This document shows positions 11,215 to 23,300 of a DNA stretch of 64,000 nucleotides, piece by piece (within the stretch, counting starts at the first letter, position 1; the number at the start of each line of letters is the position of its first letter). The stretch is from Zoroaster sp. YZ-2022 (Eukaryota > Echinodermata > Asteroidea > Forcipulatida > Zoroasteridae). Position numbers and translations under genes: made by a program. The stretch covers positions 37,264,590-37,328,589 of the forward strand of contig CM055822.1 of the NCBI GenBank assembly GCA_029582265.1, written 5' to 3'. The notes below the pieces were generated by a model. The model saw only the letters and a program-made list of their open reading frames with translations. It had not been told where the DNA came from and ran no database searches.

Positions 11215-13810
11215 TGCAACCACGTTTTGAGACAAATTTGAGACAAATTCACCTTGTCCCCAGGTATATTAACATTGTGTGCGCGTGGTGCTTGCAATTA
11301 CGAAAATACGATGTTGGCCAACTTGGCGCGGTCCATATCGTAAGGGAAGCCTAATCGTTATGTAAGTAATGTATTTATAGGACTATATAGATTTTCATAT
11401 CAAAATATAATTTGATATTTAGGAATGAACAAGTTTCAAATATGCATTGCCTCTGCATATTTTTACATGTTACTTCACACAATCACACGGTGCAGTGGTA
11501 TTATAAGTAAGCTAAGAGAAAGAGAAAGCTAAGAGATAAGATAGTTCGGTCTATATCGCCCGTGTTTGGCTCAAGAAACCCAAAAATTTAAAAAGCGAAC
11601 TAAATTTGAAAGATAATATCGTTATTAAACGAACAGATTTTGTTTGATGGAATTCGGATGTCGGCAAAGTGATATATACAACGCACTTGATTCTGATTGA
11701 CAGTCCCGCTGGCCAATCGGAAGACTGCACACGCCCTCGTGCAAACTGAGGATTAAAACAGTGACCCATTATTTTATTAATTTTAGTTTTAAATTTACTG
11801 GTACTAATCTTTGGCAGCCATGCTACCAGTCAGAACAATATTAACGGGCAGTTTTACTACTAGACCTTGGCCGATGAATTTGGCGAATTTAAATTCTGTC
11901 GGATAAATTGACAATCGGAATTTTGGTCTGTCGGAATAATCAGCAATCCTTAAGTAATATTATATTGTTTTTATTCTCCTTGCTTATTATGTTATTTTCT
12001 CCCCGAAGCCCAACTTCCGAAATGTCAAATATCCGTCTGGGCGTCCCACTACCCCCACCCCTTTTTAGCTATACGTCACTGCTGCATTTCTTTATCATAA
12101 AACACAAAGACACGTTGAAATTTACATCAACTCGAAAATGTTATAATCACAGATACAGACACCAATGCCGGAATTATACGCATTAAAGGCTTTCATCTGT
12201 AGAAGCAATACGGCAGTCATTTAATTAGCAATTTCTTCAATATATTGACATGTTGTTAATTTTTCTCGGAGCATATTTTTTAAACCCTCGCTGGTTGGAT
12301 TGGGATTTTTAATGTGTGTGTATATTCCCCCAGGCGACGGCCCTGGCTCAATGCACTAGAGTATTGGACCTAAGATTATGTACTCAAATTCAAAATTTCA
12401 TTTTTTTTTCTCGGACCTGCAGAAAAAAAATATAGCCCCACCTGGAAGCATTGTAGTGATCCAGGCGTACAACGTATAAGTCAAACTGTTATTTTTAACA
12501 ATGAAATAATGTTTTTATTAACACAGCAATCAGTGTCCGCCCATGCAACGTTCTTGGAATTTCTTAGCATATCTGTCGATCAATTCGTTTGAAAATCTCA
12601 CTGAAAACTCTATACATTCATGATCTTTCTCTCTACCACTTTATGTTGTTCCTTGTACGCTGGCGTTTCGACTTGGTCCATTTGGTTTGTTTCTATTAAG
12701 AGGTTGCTCACCATACCCACCCCTATAAAAGGGCCCAGAAAACAACAACAACAACAAAGCAACAACATACCGACAATATTTCAGTATGGATAGCTAAGCT
12801 GGTGCTTGGGTTTAGAGTAGCAGGAGGAGAAACAAATACACAAGTACTGCGTGTGGATGACATTATGGTACTGGAAAATGTTATATTTCGGAATTTTGGA
12901 GGTGGCCACCCACATTAATTCTCAATCTGACTTTGAGAAGTTTAAACAATGTCTGGCTTCTATTGACCCCCCAATTCTCTATTAGCTTAATTTGCCATTC
13001 AGCTTGATTTGGCCCATAGTTACTGATTTTCCTGTGTGGTTGTGGCCATTACAAAACGTGAGATAATGAGTTACATAGTGGAAGTGGTTTATAACCTCCC
13101 TTTTAATTTGAAAGAAAATCACTCTAACACATTATGAAATCAATCAATAAAATACAAAGAAAAAACACGTTCGAGAATAATTTTATTAATTGACACACTG
13201 CTATACCCTAATTATTATTTAAAAACTGCCGAAGAAAACAAGAAACATAAAATATGCCAAAGCTAACGTTCATTTATTTTGAGCAGGTGGCAGATTAATC
13301 AGATGTTGAAGGAATGACCGAATGGAATATCCACAACAGAGGCAGGGTAAAGAGTTCAGACTGGCGTAAGAAGCTAAAAATGACCTCTCGTGAGTAGGAT
13401 TTATAATCTACCAGAAGTACTGCAACACACGCTTTTTTGGAATCTGTGTATCAGAATATATCGCAAAAACACATCGACTTCAAACACTTAATTAAAATGT
13501 CAACAATAAGTTTTGGAAATTAAAATTGTCCCGTTCCCTAGGTTGTGAGAGTAGTGGGTAAGATGAATACAGATACTGTTCAAAAGCCTTGGAGAAGAGG
13601 TCGACATCTGCCGAAAACAGTTTTTTAAACATTGATAGACCTATATGGTTAAGCATAAATAGTAATAAGTAAATTATATACCAAAAGAGTACCGTACCAC
13701 ATACTGGTTCGATTCATGTATATGAATGGCAATAGTTACTTCAATCAACTAATAATTGATTTCATTACAAATAGACAGTTTCATTAATAAGCCCCGCACC
13801 ATTACGAATC
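11215..13810. other. Gene-free stretch
   Basis: No convincing exon, RNA gene or bounded repeat was recognised. Minor items are CAA-rich simple sequence at about 12745 and a very weak tRNA-like stretch near 12341-12400. Confidence 0.4.
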
Positions 13811-13816
13811 GGTCAG

Positions 13817-14302
13817 GTGTGTTGTTTATCCAAGACAGCGGAGATTTCAGTCTCAGGTATCAGTTCGACGATTGACTGGCTAGCCTCTTCACACGGTCCA
13901 AGCCGTTCCACCCTGGCGTCTCTAGAGGACGAATCAGTCCGTCGTGTTGTTTATCCAAGACAGCGGAGATTTCAGTCTCAGGTAAGTTCGCCGATTGACT
14001 GGCTAGTCTCTTCAGACGATCCGAGCCGTTCCACCCTGGCGAACCTGGACGAAGAATCAGTCCGTTGTGTTGTTTATCCAAGACAGCGGGGATTTCAGTC
14101 TCAGGTAAGTTCGCCGATTGACTGGCTAGTCTCTTCAGACGGTCCGAGCCGTTCCACCCTAGCGTCCCTGATGGAGGACGAATCAGTCCGTCGTGTTGTT
14201 TATCCAAGACAGCGGGGATTTCAGTCTCAGGTAAGTTCGACGATTGACTGGCTAGCCTCTTCGCAAGGTCCAGGCCGCCCCAACCCGACTCCTCGGACAT
14301 GG
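13817..14302. repeat. Four-unit tandem repeat of 123-126 bp (coding on the minus strand)
   Basis: The words GATTGACTGGCTAG and TTTATCCAAGACAGCGG recur with spacings of 123, 123 and 126 bases (anchors at 13881, 14004, 14127, 14253). The spacings are all multiples of three, which keeps the minus-strand frame through the array. The unit nearest 13850 differs by TATCAG replacing TAAG, which creates the stop codon of the minus-strand gene. Confidence 0.9.
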
Positions 14303-14366
14303 TAAAAACGGCAGGAGGACCGAATACTTGAAGAACAAAGAGGATTAATACGCAAACGTTGGCCAT
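13860..14366 (-). CDS. Putative secreted multi-peptide (neuropeptide-like) precursor
   Basis: 168 codons from ATG at 14366 to TGA at 13860-13862. Residues 1-20 (MANVCVLILFVLQVFGPPAV) look like a signal peptide with a hydrophobic core. The acidic SGWGGLDLAKR follows, then three full units of 41-42 residues and a last short one of seven residues (LASQSSN) before the stop. Each unit begins LASQS(S/A)NLPETEI and ends GWNGSDRLKR or a variant, so every unit boundary is a dibasic KR site. A TATA box lies upstream. This layout is typical of neuropeptide or other processed peptide precursors. I do not recognise the peptide family. The first ATG could also be 20 codons upstream (14426), but 14366 places the signal peptide at the N-terminus. 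Alternative: a decaying satellite read by chance, less likely given the signal peptide and frame-preserving units. Confidence 0.6.
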   Translation of the reverse strand: MANVCVLILFVLQVFGPPAVFTMSEESGWGGLDLAKRLASQSSNLPETEIPAVLDKQHDGLIRPPSGTLGWNGSDRLKRLASQSANLPETEIPAVLDKQHNGLILRPGSPGWNGSDRLKRLASQSANLPETEISAVLDKQHDGLIRPLETPGWNGLDRVKRLASQSSN

Positions 14367-14432
14367 GATGCGAAAATCACCTATAATTGGCACGATAGGT
14401 TGAAGTGTTATAACAACGATTACCACGGTAAG

Positions 14433-14440
14433 CTTTTATA
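14433..14440 (-). promoter_or_regulatory. TATA box of the multi-peptide precursor
   Basis: TATAAAAG on the minus strand, in the context AAATATAAAAGC, lies about 70 bases upstream of the ATG at 14366. That fits a start site near 14405 and a short leader of about 40 nt. It is the best TATA match in the local region. Confidence 0.5.
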
Positions 14441-14449
14441 TTTTGTTCA

Positions 14450-15010
14450 GCAAGCACCTGCCATATATTCATCATCAGCCTTTTATACCTGTACTTATTT
14501 ACGAGCTAATACGCTTATTTAATTGGTCACTATTCTTTCTTGTCAGTGAAGTAAAGATAATTATTACACCTCATACATATTGATGATATATTAGGCTTAT
14601 TCCATTGGTCAATATTACGTCGTGTATCTGAAGTGAAAAATAGCTTCAGCTACACGGCTTGGGAGTGCGGTAATTGTTTAGTTAGTTTGTATCACGCGCA
14701 TCAATATGGACTACATGTAGGGCCAGACTAAATGCCAGTCAAACCTTGCTTAGCTTGCTGTGTGCTCATGTAAAATATGCCAAATATGAGCGCATAGACA
14801 ATTTAAACTCCACGTGAACACGCGTAGTCTCCTAGCTGCTCTGCATATGGAGAACAAAAGGTCCACACCTTCCTAAAATTAAACAAAATAATAATGGGAT
14901 TGATAGAATAGTAGATATAATTGACAGAATAGTATATAATCCTTTTTGGAAGGTTTTCGTAAATTACCGAGAAATATCCAAAAAATAGTAAGTCAGGTAT
15001 ACGAATTTCT
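14450..15010. other. Intergenic stretch upstream of the peptide precursor
   Basis: AT-rich sequence with no frame or repeat I can support. It would contain any upstream control region of the minus-strand precursor. Confidence 0.35.
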
Positions 15011-15016
15011 TGTAAT

Positions 15017-16140
15017 AGGGACCATTAGAAGATGGAACGTGAACGTGAACATAATTATACGAAATGAGACGTCACACGTATTGTTTTCTACTATAAACAC
15101 AATTTGTGTGACGTCACATTCGTATATGGGCAATTCTCCATGGGAGAGAAAACAAATTGACAACAATTTAAATTAGCAATATAACAATATTTGTTATTGA
15201 TTCTAGACCAGAATTTCACAGGGAATCCAATCCATTGGATTAACATTCGGAAAACTTTTGTTTTCTGGGATTTTTCTGGCATTACGGTAACCATGTTTAC
15301 TGCACTTATGCTCAAGTTTGTTACTGTTACGATGACTTTTACTGTGACTTTTGACAGCTTCTGTGAGAAACTTTTATCTAATGTTAATTATTAAATATTT
15401 TTCAATAAAAAATAAATAAAAAACAGTTTCCTAAAAAATATGATACAATGTTTAGTTTGAATGCAAAGGTATGCTAATGTACACGTATTTGTACAGTGTT
15501 TATAGGCAGGTAGTAAACGGTCATTAATTTTGTTGGGAATTCTTAAGTTGGCATGATTTAATTGGATTATGTATGTTCAGGATATGTACTTGTGAGAACA
15601 TTATTGCATATCATACGAAAACACAAAATGAATGTGCCTAAATGTAGAAATTCAAGTAAAATACTGAATATTTTATTACTGGTTTTGCCTTGCATTTAGC
15701 GATATTTTTAGACCTGTACAAATACAATACGTAATTCCGTGACCGTGCAGACATAATTTATTGAAGGGCAATGTTTTTCAATAAAGGAATAATATTTCAA
15801 ATTTTATTTTACATTATAGTTATTAACTCTATTAAAGTCTATATGCTATATATAACACCCCTTTTGGAAATTACTAAACTTCACAAAAAAATATTAATTT
15901 ATGCAAGACCTGAAAACGGCTTATCCTTCGCCGTAATGCCGTTACCGAAATTTTGACTGCTCTTTTCATTTGTTTGCAACGAATTTGTTGGATCTTAGCT
16001 CCCATTTCATACACAGATTAGTTGTCTAGTATAAAACATATGTTCTAGGTGACGGCAAATGTTGGCTGGGTCATGAATTGACGTAATTCCGTTACCGGAG
16101 AATTGCCCATATGCGCACGTTCCATCTTCTAATGGTCCCT
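15017..16140. repeat. Nested inverted-repeat element
   Basis: AGGGACCATTAGAAGATGGA followed by ACGTG (15017-15041) is inverted at 16116-16140, and ATATGGGCAATTCTCC (15124-15139) is inverted at 16098-16113, so the outer arms differ in spacing. Inside the left arm GACGTCACAC (15068) pairs with GTGTGACGTC (15106). The words ATTCCGTTACCG and relatives recur inside (about 15285, 15735, 15935, 16085). The block 15124-15290 has a second copy at 35977-36130. It looks like a non-autonomous DNA transposon with a complex end. No coding region was recognised. Confidence 0.5.
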
Positions 16141-16476
16141 GTTCTTTACGTCCTCGAAACTTGCACGGCAATTGCAAGTTGCATTTAGACTGGTACTCAG
16201 CATACCCCATTGAACATGCAGGAGGAACAAGGTTTCACTCTGTACGTTGTAAACACACGAACGATCACAGAATTCATTGATTTGTTTTTGTCCATTTGCA
16301 CTGAAGTCATTTTACACAATCAGGTCGGCCAAGTGATTTCATTGATACGGGGGAGGTGGGGCGGGGCGAGGAGTAGAACCAAAAATGTCAAGTCATGAAA
16401 CCAAGTCATGACTGCACAATTTCCCCATGAAAATGATGGTTTCCCCCATGCCCCCTCCACATTGAACCAACCATAG

Positions 16477-16726
16477 TTAGTAGTAGTAAGGTTTACAGTA
16501 GCATCATGTAAACAATCTTTTGGGAGTTGTAACAATTGTTGGTTCTGAGAATAAAACGATGGTGAGAAACTTGACGTTTCATCAATCGGTATGCTGTGAT
16601 CGTCTTCGAAACGTTTCATCAATCATTTTGCTGTGATCGTCTTTGACATGTCAAGTTTCTCATCACCAGTTCTCCTAAGACTAAAGATTGTTGTTTACAT
16701 GTTGCTACCGCAAACCTTACTACTAA
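16477..16726. mobile_element. 250-bp long-hairpin MITE-like element
   Basis: The left arm (from TTAGTAGTAGTAAGGTTTAC) and the right arm (ending CCTTACTACTAA) pair over roughly 100 bases with scattered mismatches, including GTAAACAATCTTT and GATGGTGAGAAACTTGAC. The centre holds two direct copies of GTTTCATCAAT...CTGTGATCGTCTT. No coding capacity. Confidence 0.65.
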
Positions 16727-17223
16727 ACACTAGTTCTCCATCATGCAAAGTTTACTCAACCCTAGTTACACAACTTATTTTGACAGAATTCCATCTCCCC
16801 CACCTTTTCATCCATGCCATTTTAAAATTCTTGTACATTTCTAAAGGAAATATAATAAAACAAAATGTCCACCAACACAACTTCCTGTCTCATTCGCAAA
16901 CGCCGACTCGCGTGGTGAACATCATGATTCATAAAATACGCGTGTTGAGATAGGAAAATAACGTGTATGCATGTACGCACTGTTCAAATAGCATTGTGCG
17001 CCAATAACATCCGTACGTGTATTAAATGCTTAGAGGCAACACTTTGTGAATAATTTACATTAGAAATCCCAAAATATCGGAAAGGGTCAACGGACAGATA
17101 TCCGATATACTCTTTTGAAAGGTAAATCCACATTTTATTCAGATTAAAAGTGAAAGTGAGATGGTCAACGGTAACATTTTACACATGTTTCTGTTTGTTG
17201 ACACTGTTGTTGTTGCAATTCAG

Positions 17224-17363
17224 GAATGGCAACCGTTCTGCATTTTTACCCTGTCACATTAATGGCATGGCGAATGCGCGTCAAGCCTCGGATTACGTGA
17301 GAGCCTTCCTTTCCCCTGGTGGTTATCATCAAGACAACAGTGGGTACAATTTCACTGCTAGAG
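17224..17363 (+). CDS. Possible internal exon of an unrecognised gene
   Basis: A pyrimidine/T-rich stretch and CAATTCAG precede 17224, and GAG|GTAAAT follows 17363. Between them only one frame is open. It runs 46 codons with a GC-richer, protein-like composition (NGNRSAFLPCHINGMANARQ at the start, later DYVRAFLSPGGYH). I do not recognise it, and no partner exon was found on either side. It could be a single exon of a gene with very long introns, or chance. Confidence 0.3.
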
Positions 17364-18790
17364 GTAAATCTTGATAAATAATATTAATTATTTTAATCAA
17401 ATATTATAAACTTGATAAATATGTATGAGGTATCATAAAACAAATACTGTATGGTTCAATGGGAGTATACTAAAAGCTTTCTTACTTGTTATAAATCATC
17501 TGCCTTTTCTCATTTTATTTACAAACTTTCTAAAATTCTATTTTGTCACTGGCGTCGCAAATTTGTTTGCATCCACAAAATGTACTTAAATTTAATATGA
17601 GTAATTAGGGGCCGTCCAAAACGGAAAACATTTAGATTTTTATGTAAATTAGATCTTTCTAGAACTCTTATACTCCAATTATGCGATTGTATGCGATTAA
17701 TTCCAGCAATATGGTGTATTATTCCAAGGCTTCATGGATTAATAGATTAGTTTGGGGAATTTAACCGTATGGTTTCATAGAAATTTTGTATTTTATGATA
17801 AACAAATTCAGATAAAAACATCTCTTATATCACAGTGCAGCTATCTTGTTAGTAGCTGTGTCAGTATATTAAAGAAATGGACAATTAAATGACTGCCGTA
17901 TTGTTTTTGGGATGAAGGCCTTTTATGCATTAAATTCTGGCAATGATATATATCCGTGAGTGCAATTTGAGAGTTTACGATGGTAAGGCCAAGGCCTTTT
18001 TTCGCATTTTAAGGCTTGATGGATAAATTTGGGGATCGAACCGTATGGTCCCATATATATTGGAACGTGTCTTTGTGTTTTATGATAAACAAATTCAGAT
18101 ATAAACACTCTAAAAACTAAAGTGTTGAGTCAAACATATTATGTCAGTGACAACTCTTTAAATTTAAATCCAAGAAAGTGTTGAAATAACATGTAGTAAA
18201 GTTAAATCTAATTGTTCATAATTATAACATTTTCATTTTTTAGAGTGAACATGCTTTTATAACGGAACCAAAACTACTTAACACGCAGGTGTTTGCGAAT
18301 TATTCTGATGAAACAAAACCTAAAGGCTAATAATCAAGATATTTGATCCACTTGCTTGTTTTGTGATAGAAGTACAGTGGTCACAACCTGACCCAGTTCC
18401 AGTTACTTTAAAGGTGTTGTTATGGTATATTTTATGTCAAGGGCCATGACTGCTGCAGCTGTGCAAGTCATACTTTTGTTTGATACAAAAACATTTATCT
18501 CTTCTTTTACTTTAATACGTACATCTTATATTTTGTACTTTTGTTCTGGGAGTCTTTTTTGGAATGAAGCAGCGTGCTTGAGTAAGCATGCAGCAAGCTG
18601 ATGTGCTATAACATGAGTGTGTAGAGTACGTCAGAATGTCATGCAGATAGTGGTTGAATTGTTTGAAAAGTCAATACAGTATTGTCACGTCCCAACTATG
18701 GCATTGACCCACTTTAGCTAGCTGGGCCCATCCCAACTATAGTTTGTAGTTGGGCCTAAAACACTACAACATTTCAGTTGGGCATGTCCC
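17364..18790. other. Gene-free stretch with a local direct duplication
   Basis: The sequence at about 17720-17830 (AAGGCTTCATGGATTAATAG ... TTATGATAAACAAATTCAGA) recurs in diverged form at about 18000-18105, a direct duplication of roughly 110 bases. Nothing else was recognised. Confidence 0.45.
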
Positions 18791-18791
18791 A

Positions 18792-19194
18792 ACCATAGTT
18801 GCGACCGATGCTATAGTTGGAACCGATGCTATAGTTGGGACCGATGCTATAGTTGGGACCGATGCTATAGTTGGGACCGATGCTATAGTTGGGACCGATG
18901 CTATAGTTGGAACCGATGCTATAGTTGGGACCGATGCTATAGTTGGGACCGATGCTATAGTTGGGACCGATGCTATAGTTGGGACCGATGCTATAGTTGG
19001 GACCGATGCTATAGTTGGGACCGATGCTATAGTTGGGACCGATGCTATAGTTGGGACCGATGCTATAGTTGGGACCGATGCTATAGTTGGGACCGATGCT
19101 ATAGTTGGAACCGATGCTATAGTTGGGACCGATGCTAGAGATTTAACCGATGCTATAATTGGAACCAATGCTATACTTGGGACCGCTACTATAA
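18792..19194. repeat. 18-bp minisatellite
   Basis: The unit GGACCGATGCTATAGTTG repeats about 19 times almost perfectly from 18801 to about 19140, then decays to 19194. Occasional units have AACC for GACC. The unit length is divisible by three, so long frames appear on both strands (GTDAIV repeats). These are artefacts. Flanking sequence also contains CCCAACTATAG words. Confidence 0.95.
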
Positions 19195-20105
19195 TTTGGA
19201 CTCGAAATTTCCCCAATTATTGTTCCCATTCCTCACTTGACTACACTTTCCTCTCCTTAAGTGTGTCCTCTATCATCTTTTAAAGGAAATATGTGACATT
19301 TGTCATAATTATTTGGATAGAAAAGTGGAAGTTATATTGTACATTCTTTCCTTCATTTGATTTAATTGGAAGTTTATTACGGATTTGAAACGGCTTTTAT
19401 TTTACAAGAAATTTGTGTGATGGCAAAAAGTACTATATAGACCTACAATCCCTGCCAAATCTCGCTCACCCCTCCCCCCCCCCCACACACACACACCCCG
19501 GGCTTAATGGATTGGTCTATTTGTAATGAAATCAATTTTAGTTGGACAGGTCTTATTTTTAGGGGTATTCAGCAAAAACCACTTTACATCTGCATGAATA
19601 ATAAGTAAACTATTGCACAAATATAGTACTATGTACTGGTTCGATGCATAGATTTAATTTTCGAGGACATTGCCTTAGGGTCTGTTTGTTTCGCACATAT
19701 CCGGATCTCGATCACCAGACAGTCCGTACGATTTAGACAGTTTACCGATCCGCATCCTGTATTTGCTGATCCTGCTCGCGCAGTGGATACATGCTACATC
19801 CAAGATGGCGCAAACGAAAAAAAACAAGACGAAAATTATTACAGAATTCATTAAATTATCATGAAAAATCTTACAACTTTTTGAAATAATTTATTTGAAG
19901 GCAAAAATAAATTATCATTGCTATCAAATGATATCTAAAGCAGTTTGTCAAAACAAAAATCTAAATTTTGTGGATGAATTCTGCCACGGACACGGTTCAG
20001 CCGTAGTCTGGTCACAGCCGTATACAACAGGCATTATCTAGCGGCTGAGTTACGACATGGGTTTGGATCCCGAAGTTTCCGTTTGTTTTCGTACTGCACA
20101 ATATC
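19195..20105. other. Gene-free stretch
   Basis: A C-rich and CA-rich simple tract lies at about 19470-19500. The rest is AT-rich with no supported gene. Confidence 0.35.
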
Positions 20106-20109
20106 ACAC

Positions 20110-20168
20110 GATCCTGATCCTGATCCTGATCCTGATCCTGATCCTGATCCTGATCCTGATCCTGATCC
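20110..20168. repeat. (GATCCT)n hexanucleotide repeat
   Basis: Nearly ten perfect copies of GATCCT. Frames across it (DQ or IL repeats) are artefacts. Confidence 0.95.
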
Positions 20169-20775
20169 GCGATCCTGAGAGAAACAAACACACCCGGCAT
20201 AGGCTCAGTATGAAACACACCTGTATCCACAATCCACAAATTTGTTTATTCCATTAGAAAGGTAAATCAGTAATGTTCATATAGCATAGGCTTATTTATA
20301 CTTATGTGTTTACAATATTGGAATTTGAATCCAAATGTGGTTATTTTATTTTCTATTTTCATTAGTATCTTCATCCATCTGGAATATTTTACAAGTAATG
20401 TCTGCATCTCCTTCAAACTAAATTACTTAAAACACATCGAAACTTCAAACAAACATAAAACATTTCATTTCCTCTTTTTTCATCATTTATTTGTATTGCG
20501 GCATATATTAATAGGTTCACTTTCTTTTTAAAGAGAGGCCTAATTTTTGTAAATATTGAAGAAAATAATTACTTATTTCTGACTTAATTCTGTATATCAA
20601 TGACTGCATTACCGGATTTTGAGAATTTAAACGGATGAACATTAAGAAGGCAAATCAGAAAGCAAGACTGATAAAAGCAAGTCAAACTATGATTAATATG
20701 CAATTTGATGTTTAATTAAATGAAATGCTTTTGAATAATACCCCATGATGAGAAAATGAACAGTGTGCTTCTTTA

Positions 20776-21172
20776 GGCGAGCGGTCCCATTAGGGTCCAT
20801 TGAGCGATCGTTTAACTATTGAAAGACATTCAACAGTCGAACGATTGAGATGATACGGTAGTTTGTTCAATGCTTGAATGCACCTAGTGAAACTGGCCCT
20901 CCTGGGTCAGACAAAAGGGCTATTAAGGGATTACTGCCTATTGTGTAGAGAGGATTAGTGAAGGATTAATAGTGGAAGTGCCACTGATGACTAACAGTAG
21001 CCGTTTTGTAGGTACGAGGACTTTCAGTTATCACTTCTTTTGTCTGCTTCCAGAAGCTGTTCCATGCAGAACCATTGCTTTCAAATCGGGTAAACTAAGA
21101 AAGCAAGCTAAATGAATAGTTTGGGCCAATAATTTAACGATTGCTCAATGGGCCCTAATGGACCCGCTCGCC
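20776..21172. mobile_element. 397-bp MITE with TTA target duplication
   Basis: The ends start GGCGAGCGGTCCCATTAGGG on the left and GGCGAGCGGGTCCATTAGGG on the inverted right, pairing over about 40 bases with few mismatches. TTA flanks both sides (20773-20775 and 21173-21175). A 3-bp TWA duplication suggests a PIF/Harbinger-type origin. No coding region inside. Confidence 0.75.
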
Positions 21173-21222
21173 TTATGGAGTGTGCTGCTTTAGGTACCAT
21201 TAACAATACTCTTGCTCGTAAC

Positions 21223-21425
21223 CTAATGTAATCCTGTCCATAATGTTAAAACTAATATAGTCCTGTCCATAATGTTAAAACTAATGTAATCCTGTCCATA
21301 ATGTTAAAACTAATGTAATCCTGTCCATAATGTTAAAACTAATGTAATCCTGTCCATAATGTTAAAACTAATGTAATCCTGTCCATAATGTTAAAACTGA
21401 TGTAATCCTGTCCATAATGTTAAAA
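21223..21425. repeat. 29-bp tandem repeat, seven copies
   Basis: The unit CTAATGTAATCCTGTCCATA plus ATGTTAAAA repeats at exact 29-base spacing from 21223. It starts 50 bases beyond the MITE. Confidence 0.95.
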
Positions 21426-21429
21426 CTAA

Positions 21430-22640
21430 TGGCTGAACATGTTATTCAGTTCGAATCGTTGCCAGTAACGTTTTGTTTTTTAAAATACGTATGTTTTTTT
21501 TTAATTTTATGATTGTTTTCCCTACCACCAACGTTTAAAATTGATTAAAACTGGTAGACGTTTAAAGTTTGTTCACTATCATAAAAAGGAATTTATGTCA
21601 GTCACTCGTATATAATCAATTAAAGGGAAGAGTTCTTTACTTGACCAAAGGCGTTTCAGCTCCAAAAGGTCGCTTATAATTTTCTTATTGTTTCATGAAT
21701 ATCCAGAAAATATTTAATCAATTGAATATGAAATCGAATTACTTCAAAAAAGCATCATGTTTTCATGTGAGGTTATTTGTGTTTAGAGGAATTAATTAAA
21801 TTTCAGTCATACGCAGGCTGGCACAAACAGAGGTGTAAGGTGCTATTTTGGGGGCATATTGACACAGACAAATTGGTCGGAGAGAATCAGTGTAAATAAT
21901 GTCTGACTCAGATTCCGGCTGACGCCGGAATGTGTCTGAAACATGCGTAGCATTTTTTTTTCCTTCTTCTTTTCTTTTCTTTTCTCTCTTGTCTTTTCTT
22001 ACCCAGTAGGTTTTAAAGTTTAAAAAAATACCCAGAAAAATTTAGAAAATAAAATTTAATATTTCCGGGGTCACACGTTTTGCCTTTAACTTCCCTGCAT
22101 TGAAACTATAGATACCATAAAGAAATTCGACCTATGGTATTCTCCAAAAAACTCATGATCAGAATTTCACTAACTTGGTACCAAACTTCCCCTAAAATCC
22201 GACTCTGAGGTGTCACCGCAATTACTCTTACTTATCCTCCTCACCATGCAAAGCTACAAGTTCTACAACCATTTTAGTAAAATTAATTAAACAATTTCCT
22301 TCCAACGAAAACTGGTAACGTTTGATTGAATAATGAAAACATCTGAAAGCATTTTCATTACTTTCTCGATAACTTCAAAAAGGAATTTTCATATTATTAT
22401 AAATTTTTGTTCAATTTATATCTTTATTTAAACTTGTTGGGGCACTTTTAGAAGCAGCTTTGCCAATAACCAATAGTGTATACTGCTTTTAACATACGAA
22501 TCAGTTAGATACATCCTGTCTTGGAACCAGTCGAATGGTAATGCCGTTCTCTGGGGTGAGCAGCCCTCGAGTTCCTCGCTTCGGCGGTATCTGTTTTGCA
22601 AAGAATCAATACTCAATACGATAAATAAGTATATCAGTAG
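21430..22640. other. Gene-free AT-rich stretch
   Basis: No exon, RNA gene or bounded element was recognised. A CT-rich simple tract lies at about 21950-22000. Confidence 0.35.
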
Positions 22641-23300
22641 GCAGACTTGTATGACTCGTGACTCGGACTCGAGTCTGACTCGAGTTACCATTTTGGTGAC
22701 TCGGACTTACCATTTTGGTGACTCGGACTAGTTGGACAAGCGACGTAGCCAGGACTTTTTCAGTGGGGGCACAGGGGGGGGGGCATTGCTTTTCAGTGGG
22801 GGCCCAGGGGTATGGGTTTTTTCCCTTTTCTTTTTTCTTTTCTGTTTTTGGGGGCACTATGAGGATTTTTCGTGGGGATAACCTGGGGGGGGGCACTGGC
22901 AATTTGTTCCCCACCCCATCGTGGCTACGCCGCTGACATGGACTCGAGTCATCATGTACAATGATTGGAATTGGCCTCGGACTCGAGTCATCATGTATAA
23001 TGATTGGAATTGGACTCAGACTCGACTCTTCGAACTCGGACTCGTAACTCTGACTCGATGTTTCAGACTCGACGGGAAAATGCCCAGTATTCTCTTTTTA
23101 AAACATTAACAAATATAAAGAATTTAGTGTTTAAGGCTTATTTAATTTAAACAATACGTTTTATAAAATATACCGTGCATCCTATTCCGTTGTAGGTGAA
23201 CGCCATTGGAATTGCTTAGGCAGCGGCTGCATGAAAACAAAGTGTCTTTCAGAAATCGATTGCAATGAATGATGTACCCAAGCTTCAGCATACAACACTT
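22640..23300. repeat. Interspersed repeat with GACTCG-rich core, copy 1
   Basis: The core is dense in GACTCG/CGAGTC words (for example GGACTCGAGTCTGACTCGAG). The flank includes TTTAATTTAAACAAT, CCGTGCATCCTATTCCG and GCAATGAATGATGTACCCAA. The same flank and core occur inverted at 46915-47390. This copy also carries a G-rich insert at 22750-22935. Confidence 0.75.

Noticed and set aside
12341..12400. tRNA-like sequence
   Set aside because: Weak boxes A and B only, no cloverleaf.
13817..14305. Plus-strand 162-codon frame over the peptide-precursor repeats
   Set aside because: Minus strand has the signal peptide, KR sites and TATA box; the plus frame has none of these.
17150..17374. Type II membrane protein with an N-terminal anchor
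   Set aside because: The frame starts with GTG, not ATG, and the hydrophobic part coincides with a splice-acceptor tract; only the exon from 17224 is kept as a candidate.
18750..19283. 177-codon frame of GTDAIV repeats
   Set aside because: The 18-bp satellite is open on both strands; no signal or flanking coding sequence.
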